Notes under the pieces: model-generated
What the model saw: only the letters and a program-made list of their open reading frames with translations
What the model was told of the DNA's origin: nothing
The model's database searches: none
Assembly: GCF_020400655.1 (NCBI RefSeq)
Contig: NZ_JAINRC010000001.1
Coordinates: 744,001-808,000 of the forward strand
From: Streptomyces spinosus
GTDB lineage: Bacteria > Actinomycetota > Actinomycetes > Streptomycetales > Streptomycetaceae
Direction of reading: 5' to 3'
Length of the DNA stretch: 64,000 bases
Part shown: positions 1 through 7,320 of the stretch, one piece after another
How the letters are laid out: each line of letters begins with the position of its first letter
How positions within the stretch are numbered: the stretch's first letter is position 1
Made by a program: the position numbers and the translations under genes

Positions 1-1401
1 GTCCTCGGTGAGCAGCGGGGCGTCGGCGACGGAGGTGCCGGGTGCGTCGAGGAGGGCGTCGAGCAGGTCGAGGTACATCTGCCCGAACCGCTCGACCGTC
101 GAGCGGTGGAACAGGTCGCAGGAGTACTCCAGCAGGCCACGCAGGCGTCCGCCCTCGTCGGTGACGGACAACGACAGGTCGGTGCGGGCCGACTTGGTGT
201 CGAGCGACACGAGGGAGCCGCCGCCGGCGTCGGCGTCGACCATGACGCCGTCCTGGAAGCCGAAGATGGTCTGGAAGACGGGGTTGACGCCGGGGGTGCG
301 CACGACGCCCAGCTCGGCGACGACCCGCTCGAACGGCACCATCTGGTGGTCCTGGGCCTCCAGCACGGTCCGCTGCGTCTGCTGGACCAGCGTGCGGAAG
401 GCCGGCGCCGCCGACAGGTCGCCGCGGAGCGCGACCGGCTTGACGAAGCAGCCGACGATCTTCTCGGCGGTCTCGTCGTCGCGCCCGGCGAGCGGTGAGC
501 CGACGACGATGTCGCTCTGGCCGGTGAGCCGGGAGAGGAAGGTCTGGTAGGCCGCGAGCAGGACGACGAACATCGAGGTGTTCTCGGCGGCGGCGAAGCG
601 GCGCACCCGGTCGGCGAGCGGCGCCTCGACGTGGAAGCCGACCAGCTCGCCGCCGCGCGTCTCGGTGGCCGGCCGGGGCCGGTCCTTGGGCAGGTCGAGC
701 ACGGGCAGCTCGCCGCCGAGCCGCTCCTTCCAGTACGCCAGTTCGCGTACCTCGCGGGCCGGGTCGAGGTTCCGGGCCTGGGCGGCGGCGTAGTCGAGGT
801 AGCCGACGCCGTGGGCGGGCGGCAGCTCGTGGCCGGCCAGCAGGCGGGTCAGCTCGCCCATGACCTGGCCGACCGACCAGTGGTCGATGATCACGTGGTG
901 GAAGCCGAGGGCGAGCACGGCCCGGCCGTCGGGCAGGAGCAGCGCGAGGACGCGGAACATCGGCGCCTCGTCGGTGTGCAGCGGACGCGCCGCCGCCTCC
1001 TGGACGATCGCGGCGGCCCGGGCCTCGGCGGCCTCCTGGCCGAGGTCGCGCAGGTCGTGCCAGAGCACCGGCGGCGCGGGGACGCCGCAGTCCTCCTGTA
1101 CGGGCTCGCCGTCCACCTCCACGATCCGCAGCCGCAGCGCGTCGTGACGCTCGGTCAGTGTCCGGACGGCTGCGGTCAGCCGTTCCCGGTCGGGAGCCTT
1201 CGCGAGGGTGACGGCGTCGAAGAGGTTGTATTCCGTGCTCTGCGGAAAACGCCTGGTGAAGTACCAGATACGAGCCTGTGCAGGAAGCAGCGGAACTCTG
1301 GCCCCCTGCTCCACCTTCGGAATCGAGACCTCGGCCTTTTCCACTTTCCGATTGCGGAGCATTTCGAGAAGCTGCGCTTGTCCGGCACTGAGCTGACTCA
1401 C
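1..1401 (-). CDS. Nonribosomal peptide synthetase, N-terminal condensation domain (truncated by window start)
   Basis: This is the first 467 codons of a synthetase whose remainder lies to the left of the window. The visible part is one condensation domain, which joins the upstream peptidyl chain to the amino acid held on its own module. The core motif reads HHVIIDH around residue 160: the catalytic second His and the Asp are present, but the Gly of the usual HHxxxDG is replaced by His. The pattern LPLLPAQARIWYF near residue 35 is the usual opening of a C domain. I start it at a GTG (1399-1401) giving MSQLSAGQ; the ribosome site is weak and the ATG about 12 codons further in is the alternative. 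A StrR-type operator lies about 70 bp upstream, so it probably has its own promoter. Later modules cannot be described. Confidence 0.9.
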   Translation of the reverse strand, partial: MSQLSAGQAQLLEMLRNRKVEKAEVSIPKVEQGARVPLLPAQARIWYFTRRFPQSTEYNLFDAVTLAKAPDRERLTAAVRTLTERHDALRLRIVEVDGEPVQEDCGVPAPPVLWHDLRDLGQEAAEARAAAIVQEAAARPLHTDEAPMFRVLALLLPDGRAVLALGFHHVIIDHWSVGQVMGELTRLLAGHELPPAHGVGYLDYAAAQARNLDPAREVRELAYWKERLGGELPVLDLPKDRPRPATETRGGELVGFHVEAPLADRVRRFAAAENTSMFVVLLAAYQTFLSRLTGQSDIVVGSPLAGRDDETAEKIVGCFVKPVALRGDLSAAPAFRTLVQQTQRTVLEAQDHQMVPFERVVAELGVVRTPGVNPVFQTIFGFQDGVMVDADAGGGSLVSLDTKSARTDLSLSVTDEGGRLRGLLEYSCDLFHRSTVERFGQMYLDLLDALLDAPGTSVADAPLLTED

Positions 1402-1473
1402 CTGTCCACACCCCACACAGGAAACGGAAGCACTTCTGGAAGACGAGAAAGAAGCTATCCGATCCCCGGTCTA

Positions 1474-1502
1474 ATTCGACTGGCCAAGCTTTTCAGTCGA
1501 AC
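1474..1502. promoter_or_regulatory. StrR-type operator upstream of the truncated synthetase gene
   Basis: Half sites ATTCGACTG (1474-1482) and CAGTCGAAC (1494-1502) are separated by exactly 11 bases. The published StrR operator is GTTCGACTG-N11-CAGTCGAAC, so 17 of 18 defined bases match. It lies between the stop of the helical-repeat gene and the GTG of the truncated synthetase, about 70 bp upstream of that start. The StrR/ParB-like regulator encoded at 31041-32063 is the obvious candidate to bind it. The match is seen directly; the binding is inferred. Confidence 0.75.
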
Positions 1503-1539
1503 AGCGCGGACAGGGGGCGCTACGGCGTCGGCGGCGGAA

Positions 1540-2511
1540 TCAGTGGTGTTTCACGGGGACGTCGTCGACGCGGAAGCGCAGCCGCGGCCCCTCACCGGTC
1601 CACTCGCCGTCCTCGAGCCGGCGCAGGCCGGCGAGGAGGTCGAGGGTGAGCCAGCGGCTCAGTTCCGGGTGGGCCGGGTGCTCCCAGAGTCCGGCGGGGC
1701 CGCGCAGCCCCTCCAGGAAGGCCGTCAGGCCGGCGACCCGGGGGTCTCGTGCGCAGACGCCCGTACGGGAGACCAGGTCCAGGACGAAGGCGAGGTCGAA
1801 GCGGGAGTGCAGGGAGATGAAGCCCGTGGCGCGCTCCCGGCCGTGGAGCCGGGCGATCTCGGTGCCCAGCGCCCATTCGTCGCGGGTCTCGCGGCGCAGC
1901 AGCAGGTCGGCGGCGCGGCGGGCCGGTTCGGAGCGGGCGCGCCCGGGGTGGTGGACGAGGGCGGCCAGGGCGGCCTCGGTGTTGGCGCGGCAGCCGGGCG
2001 AGCCGGGCAGCTTCCGGTAGCCGGGGACGCTGCCGGGCTGGCCGGCGACGAGGCCCGTGGGCCACGAGCCGTCCTCGGCGCGCTGGGCGAGCAGCCACTC
2101 GTAGGCGCGTTCGGCCCGGGGGTCGGTCGCGGCGCCGACGGCGCCGAGGCCCCGCAGCGGTACGGACACCTGGAGCGGGATCATCGTGTAGCGGTCGTCG
2201 GTGCGGAACTCCGCCAGCGGGAAGGAGCCGTCGGCGCGCTGCCGGGCGAAGACCCGCTCGACCAGCTCCGCCACCCGGGGGTGGCCCCGGTCGAAGCCGA
2301 GCCGGCCGAGGCGGCCGAGGAGGTGGGCCAGCGGCTGGAGTCCGTCGGGCTCCTCCGCCAGCAAGGCGCGTGCCTGCGGGTCCTCCGCGCGGCGCGGCAG
2401 CAGGTCGGCCAGCTCGGGGTCGTCGTCCGCCACGTCGAGCAGCTCGGTCAGGACGCGGCAGCGCAGCGCCGGGGAGGCGTCGCACAGCAGCGGCCACGCG
2501 CCTTTGGTCAT
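1540..2511 (-). CDS. Alpha-helical repeat protein of terpene-cyclase/prenyltransferase-like fold, function unknown
   Basis: The 323-residue protein is rich in short Ala/Leu/Arg helices with repeated segments such as FARQRADGSFPLAEF and LLAQRAEDGSWPTGL near residues 90 and 140. These GSWP/GSFP-type turns resemble QW-like repeats of the squalene-cyclase/prenyltransferase alpha-toroid superfamily. I do not see the DxDD or other catalytic acid motif of a cyclase, so an enzymatic role is not supported. Its ATG overlaps the stop of the UvrA-like gene (ATGA, 2508-2511), so the two are translationally coupled and may act together. It is the last gene of the minus-strand operon beginning at the P450. 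A scaffold or DNA-damage accessory role for the UvrA-like partner is a guess. Confidence 0.75.
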   Translation of the reverse strand: MTKGAWPLLCDASPALRCRVLTELLDVADDDPELADLLPRRAEDPQARALLAEEPDGLQPLAHLLGRLGRLGFDRGHPRVAELVERVFARQRADGSFPLAEFRTDDRYTMIPLQVSVPLRGLGAVGAATDPRAERAYEWLLAQRAEDGSWPTGLVAGQPGSVPGYRKLPGSPGCRANTEAALAALVHHPGRARSEPARRAADLLLRRETRDEWALGTEIARLHGRERATGFISLHSRFDLAFVLDLVSRTGVCARDPRVAGLTAFLEGLRGPAGLWEHPAHPELSRWLTLDLLAGLRRLEDGEWTGEGPRLRFRVDDVPVKHH

Positions 2512-5500
2512 GACAGCACCTCACGCAGGTACGGGGCGGTGGGCGTGTCCCCGGCGGCCACTTCCTCGGGGGTGCCCTCGGCGACGACCACGCCGCCGTC
2601 CGGCCCGCCGCCGGGGCCCAGTTCGAGCAGCCGGTCGCAGCAGGCGAGGAGCCGGGGGTCGTGGTCGACGACGAGGACGCCGTGGCCGCGGGCCACCAGT
2701 CCGTCGAGGGCCTCCACCAGGAGTTCCACATCGGCGTCGTGGAGTCCGGTGGTGGGCTCGTCCAGGATGTGCAGGGCGGGGCGGCCGGTCGCGCCGGTGA
2801 TCTCGCGCACCAGCTTGAGCCGCTGGCGCTCGCCGCCGGAGAGGGTGCCGGGGCCCTGGCCGAGAGTCAGATAGCCGAGGCCCAGCTCCACGGCGCCGCG
2901 CAGCGGGGCGGCGACCGCCTCCGCGTCCGGCCACAGCCCGAGCACCTCCTCGATGCTCAGCCGCTCCAGTTCGGGCAGGCTGTGGCCGCGCACGGAGAGT
3001 TCGCGCGCCTCGGCACGGTAACCGGTCGCGCCGCAGGCGTCGCAGGGCCGGTGGACGGTCGGCATGAAGCCCATGTCCTCGGCCACGGTGCCCTTCCCCT
3101 TGCAGCCGTCGCAGCGGGGCTGGAGGTCGGCCGGGGCCAGGCCGCGTTCCCGGGCCGGGGCGGAGTCGGCGTACGCCTCCCGCAGCGGGCCGAGCACCTT
3201 CAGGAAGGCGCCGGGCGAGGTGATCCCGACGCTGCTCTGGTCGGTGTGCCGGACCTGCTTCGGGGCACCGTCGATGCCCTCGTGCGCACCGGGCGCGACG
3301 GGTGTGGCGGCGGCCGAGGTGGTCAGCTTCCTGGGGGCGAGCGCGCGGGCCACGATGCCGAGGGCCAGCGTCGACTTGCCGGAGCCGGAGACCCCGCAGA
3401 CACCGGTGAGGACGCCGAGCGGGATGCGGACGTCCTGGCCGTCGAGGTTGTTCTCGGCGGGTTTGCGGACGGTCATCCAGCCGGTGGGCTCGCGACGCGG
3501 CCCGGCGGCGCGTGCGGGCAGCGGGCGCTCCAGGAGGGGGCGCGCCCGGGGGTCCTCGCGCACCCGGTCCGCGCTGCCGGCCGCGACGACGGTGCCGCCG
3601 TGCCGGCCGGCCCCGGGTCCCATCACGATCCGGTGGTCGGCCCGGGCGACCAGGCGCGTGTCGTGGTCGACCAGGATCACCGTGTTGCCGTGGTCGCGCA
3701 GCTCCTCCAGGACCGCGCCGAGCTCGTCGACCTCACGCGGGTGCAGACCGCGCGAGGGCTCGTCCAGCAGGACGGTCATGCCGGTGAGCTCGGCGCCGAG
3801 GAGCGCGGTCAGCCGGACCCGCTGGAGTTCTCCGGCGGAGAGCGTGTTGGCCATCCGGTCCAGGTGGAGGTGGCCGATGCCGACGCGGCCGAGGAAGCCG
3901 AGGCGGCGCAGGACGACGGCGTGCGAGCGGACCGCCCAGCCCGGCGCGCCGTCCGGGAGCCGCAGCCCGGCGAGCGCGTCGCGTACGGCGTCGACCGGCT
4001 GGTGGTGCAGGTCGTAGCGGTTCATCCCGGCCACCCGCCGGTCGAGGAACTCCGGGCGCAGCCGGCCGCCCGCGCAGGAGGAGCAGGGCACCCGCTCGGT
4101 GTAGAGGCCGCCGACGTCCCAGCCGTCCATGATGCGGAAGACGCCGCGCCAGACGACCGTGGCGGAGGGGGTGACCCGGGCCTCGGACGAGAGGGTGACC
4201 TCCTCCTCGCCGAACAGGAACGCCTCCTGGGCCTGCCGGCTCATCTCCCGCCACGGTGTGCGATCGGGGTCGAAGCCGTACCGCTCGCCGAGGGCGAGGA
4301 GCATCCAGTAGCCGCCGTTGGCGGGCTTGGAGAGGTACGAGCGGGGATAGAAGCCCGGGGAGTACATCGCGCCGTCGCACAGCGCCCGTTCGGGCCGGTG
4401 GATCAGGCGCTCGACGCGGGGCACGGCGATCGTTCCCATGCCGTGGCAGCGCAGGCAGGCCGCCTCGTAGCGCAGGGGCGAGAAGTCCGTCGGTTCGGCC
4501 GGCGGGCCGGGGTGCCCGCAGTCCGCGCAGGTCCAGGGGCTGGCCGGCCGGTGCCCCGAACGCCGTTGCTCACCGCCGCAGTCGGGACAGCGGCGGACGC
4601 CCGCGTAGGCGAGGAGCACGCCGAGGTGCGGGCTGAGGTCGGTGGTGGAGCCGACGGTGCTGCGCAGGCCCGGCGCCCGGCCGTCGGCGCCGACGGCGAG
4701 GGTGGGGCCGAGCCCGGTGAGGGAGGCGGCCCCGGCCTCCGGGCCCTCACGCACCGACTGGCGCTCGTAGAGGGAGAGCGACTCCAGCAGCCTGCGCGTG
4801 GCCTCCGCTTCGAGGACGTCGCGGACGAGGGACGACTTGCCGGAACCGGAGACGCCGACGACGGCGGTCATCGCGCCCTTGGGGATGTCCACCGAGACGT
4901 CACGGAGGTTGTTGGCGCGGGCGCCGCGGATCTCCACGGCGCTGCGGGCGGGGCGCGGGCGGCGGGCCGGGGTGGCCGGCGGGCGGACCGGCGGGGCGCC
5001 GGGCGGCTCGGGCGGTCCCGCGTGCAGCAGCCGACCGCCGTCCGGGCCGCTGCCCGGGCCGATCCGGACCGACCAGTCGGCCATCGCCGCGATGTCGCGG
5101 TTGTGCTCCACGACGACGACGGTGCAGCCGCGGTCGGTGAGACGGCGCAGCAGGGCGGCGAGCCGGGGCACGTCGGCCGGGTGGAGTCCCGTGGTCGGCT
5201 CGTCCAGGTAGACCAGCTGCGCGGGGCGGGTGGCGGCGATCTGCTTGGCCAGCTTGACGCGCTGGGCCTCGCCGCCGGAGAGGGTGGGCGAGGGCTGCCC
5301 GAGCCGCAGGTAGCCGAGGCCCACGTCGAGCAGGGCCTGGATGATGCGGCGGGCGCGGGCGTCGTGGCCGAAGAGCGGCAGGGCGTCGCGCACGCTGAGG
5401 TCGTGGATCTCGTCCACGGAGTAGGTGTTCCCGTCGGGCAGCGCGGCGCGCACGGCGAGCGCCTCGGCGCTGAAGCGGCGTCCCGCGCACGCCTCGCACA

Positions 5501-7265
5501 GCACCCATTCGGAGGGCAGGAAGCGCAGTTTGACCTCGACGGATCCCATACCGGCACAGGCGGGGCAGGCGCCCTCGGAGCGGTTGAACGAGAACGTGCC
5601 GGCGGCCAGCCCGGTCACGTCGGCGAGCACGGCCCGCACGCGGTCCGCGAGCCCGGTGTACGTGGCCGGGTTGGAGCGGGGGTTGACCCCGATGGGCGAC
5701 TGGTCGACGGTGAGCGGGACGATCGCCTCCCCTTCCAGGGCGGCGCACCCGCGTGGCTCCCCCGCCTCAAGGGAGGCGACGAGCACGTCCCGTACGAGGG
5801 TGGTCTTCCCGGCACCGGAGGGCCCGGTGACGACGGTCAGGGAGCCGACCGGGAAGGCGCAGTCGAACCCGGCGAGATTGTGGTGGCGGGCGTCGCGGAC
5901 GGTGAGCCACCGGGTGCCGGTCCCGGCCGCCTGGGGTGCCGTCAGGCGCTCGCGGCCCGAGAACCAGCGGCCCGAGACCGTGTCCGCGCGCCAGAGGTCG
6001 GCCGGTGTGCCCTCGAAGACGACGCGGCCGCCGCCGGAGCCGGCCGCGGGGCCGATCTCCACGACGTGGTCGCAGGAGGCGACGGCGGTGCGGTCGTGTT
6101 CCACCAGGACGACCGGGCCGGGGAGTTTGCCCAGTTCGTCCATCAGGCGGGCGACCTGGGCGGCGCCGAGGCCGATGGTGGGTTCGTCCAGGATGTGGAG
6201 GAGGTCCTCGACGTCGTTGGCGAGGAGGACGGCGATGCGCAGGCGCTGGGCCTCGCCGCGCGAGAGGGTGGGCGAGGAGCGGTCGAGCGCGAGGTAGCCG
6301 AGGCCGAGGGAGACGAGTGCGTCGAGGCGGCGCAGGACGTGCCGCAGGGCGGTGCCCGCGTGGGCGGGGAGGGCTGCGCCGGCCAGCGCCTGCCGGGCCC
6401 GGTCGACATCGAGCCGGAGCAGTGCGGGCAGGGTCAGGCCGGCCAGTTCGTACGCCTCGGTGTCCGGGCCGCCGGCCCGGAAGTCCTGCGGCCGGACCGA
6501 GGGCAGCGGCGCCCCGCAGGAGGCGCAGAGCCGGGCCCGGGACAGCGTCCGCGTCCCGGCCGCCGTACGGAAGGAGACCTGGACGCAGCCGAGCGCGGCG
6601 ACCTCGTCCAGGAGCCGCCGGGCGGCCCGGGCGTCGTCGGCGGCGCTGAGGGAGCCGACCCGGACGGCGATGTCGTGGGGCCGGCCGGGGTCGAGCGGGT
6701 CGCCGGACCAGGGCCGGCCGTCGACGGTGACCTCCCCGGGCCCGTACCGCTCGCGCAGCCCGGCCAGCAGGCGGGTGTGGGTGCCGAGGGCGCCGCGCGT
6801 GAGCGGGGCGACCACCTCGACGGGTCCCGACGCGGCGGTGGCCCGGAGTAAGGAGAGCTGTTCCTCGGCCGTCACCGTCTCGGTGACCTCCGCGCAGCAC
6901 GGGCAGCGCAGCACGGCGAACCGGGCGAACAGCACCCGCAGGAAGGGGTGGACGCCGGCGGCGGTGGCGACGGTGGAGCGGGGGTTGCGGTTGAGGACGT
7001 TCTGGCCGACGGCGACGGCCGGCCGCAGCCCGTGGACGGCGCGGACGCGGGCCGCCCGGGCCGCGGCGGCGGCCGGGGCACCCGCGAGGGTGGCCAGGAA
7101 GCGGTGTCTGGCCTCCCGGTGGAGCGTGTCGAAGACGAGGGAGGACTTGCCGGACCCGGAGGCGCCGACGACCGCGGTGACGCCCTCGGACAGGGTCACG
7201 TCGATGTCGCGGAGGTTGTTCTCCGTGGCGCCCTCGATGCGGACCCCGGGCCCGTGTGCACTCAA
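2508..7265 (-). CDS. Tandem double-length UvrA-like ATPase, candidate self-resistance protein
   Basis: The product is about 1585 residues, twice the length of DrrC-type UvrA paralogues (about 770). Four nucleotide-binding cores are visible: Walker A GASGSGKSS near residue 40, GPSGAGKTT near 480, GVSGSGKSS near 800 and GVSGSGKST near 1280. Each is followed by an ABC signature (LSRGEAQR, LSGGEAQR, LSAGELQR, LSGGERQR) and a Walker B of the LDEPxxGL kind. Zinc-finger-like CxxC pairs (CPCC, CPAC, CPDC, CDGC, CDAC) interrupt the cores as in UvrA. UvrA paralogues protect producers of daunorubicin (DrrC) and echinomycin (Ecm16); that role here is inferred from its place in the operon. I chose the TTG at 7263-7265, 8 bases after GGGAGG; a TTG six bases earlier is possible. 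It contains a rare TTA codon at 6849-6851. Confidence 0.9.
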   Translation of the reverse strand: MSAHGPGVRIEGATENNLRDIDVTLSEGVTAVVGASGSGKSSLVFDTLHREARHRFLATLAGAPAAAAARAARVRAVHGLRPAVAVGQNVLNRNPRSTVATAAGVHPFLRVLFARFAVLRCPCCAEVTETVTAEEQLSLLRATAASGPVEVVAPLTRGALGTHTRLLAGLRERYGPGEVTVDGRPWSGDPLDPGRPHDIAVRVGSLSAADDARAARRLLDEVAALGCVQVSFRTAAGTRTLSRARLCASCGAPLPSVRPQDFRAGGPDTEAYELAGLTLPALLRLDVDRARQALAGAALPAHAGTALRHVLRRLDALVSLGLGYLALDRSSPTLSRGEAQRLRIAVLLANDVEDLLHILDEPTIGLGAAQVARLMDELGKLPGPVVLVEHDRTAVASCDHVVEIGPAAGSGGGRVVFEGTPADLWRADTVSGRWFSGRERLTAPQAAGTGTRWLTVRDARHHNLAGFDCAFPVGSLTVVTGPSGAGKTTLVRDVLVASLEAGEPRGCAALEGEAIVPLTVDQSPIGVNPRSNPATYTGLADRVRAVLADVTGLAAGTFSFNRSEGACPACAGMGSVEVKLRFLPSEWVLCEACAGRRFSAEALAVRAALPDGNTYSVDEIHDLSVRDALPLFGHDARARRIIQALLDVGLGYLRLGQPSPTLSGGEAQRVKLAKQIAATRPAQLVYLDEPTTGLHPADVPRLAALLRRLTDRGCTVVVVEHNRDIAAMADWSVRIGPGSGPDGGRLLHAGPPEPPGAPPVRPPATPARRPRPARSAVEIRGARANNLRDVSVDIPKGAMTAVVGVSGSGKSSLVRDVLEAEATRRLLESLSLYERQSVREGPEAGAASLTGLGPTLAVGADGRAPGLRSTVGSTTDLSPHLGVLLAYAGVRRCPDCGGEQRRSGHRPASPWTCADCGHPGPPAEPTDFSPLRYEAACLRCHGMGTIAVPRVERLIHRPERALCDGAMYSPGFYPRSYLSKPANGGYWMLLALGERYGFDPDRTPWREMSRQAQEAFLFGEEEVTLSSEARVTPSATVVWRGVFRIMDGWDVGGLYTERVPCSSCAGGRLRPEFLDRRVAGMNRYDLHHQPVDAVRDALAGLRLPDGAPGWAVRSHAVVLRRLGFLGRVGIGHLHLDRMANTLSAGELQRVRLTALLGAELTGMTVLLDEPSRGLHPREVDELGAVLEELRDHGNTVILVDHDTRLVARADHRIVMGPGAGRHGGTVVAAGSADRVREDPRARPLLERPLPARAAGPRREPTGWMTVRKPAENNLDGQDVRIPLGVLTGVCGVSGSGKSTLALGIVARALAPRKLTTSAAATPVAPGAHEGIDGAPKQVRHTDQSSVGITSPGAFLKVLGPLREAYADSAPARERGLAPADLQPRCDGCKGKGTVAEDMGFMPTVHRPCDACGATGYRAEARELSVRGHSLPELERLSIEEVLGLWPDAEAVAAPLRGAVELGLGYLTLGQGPGTLSGGERQRLKLVREITGATGRPALHILDEPTTGLHDADVELLVEALDGLVARGHGVLVVDHDPRLLACCDRLLELGPGGGPDGGVVVAEGTPEEVAAGDTPTAPYLREVLS

Positions 7266-7320
7266 GACCAAGCCCTCCCGGCCGTCCTGTCCGCCGCTCC
7301 TCGTTCGCGGGCCGAGCCGC

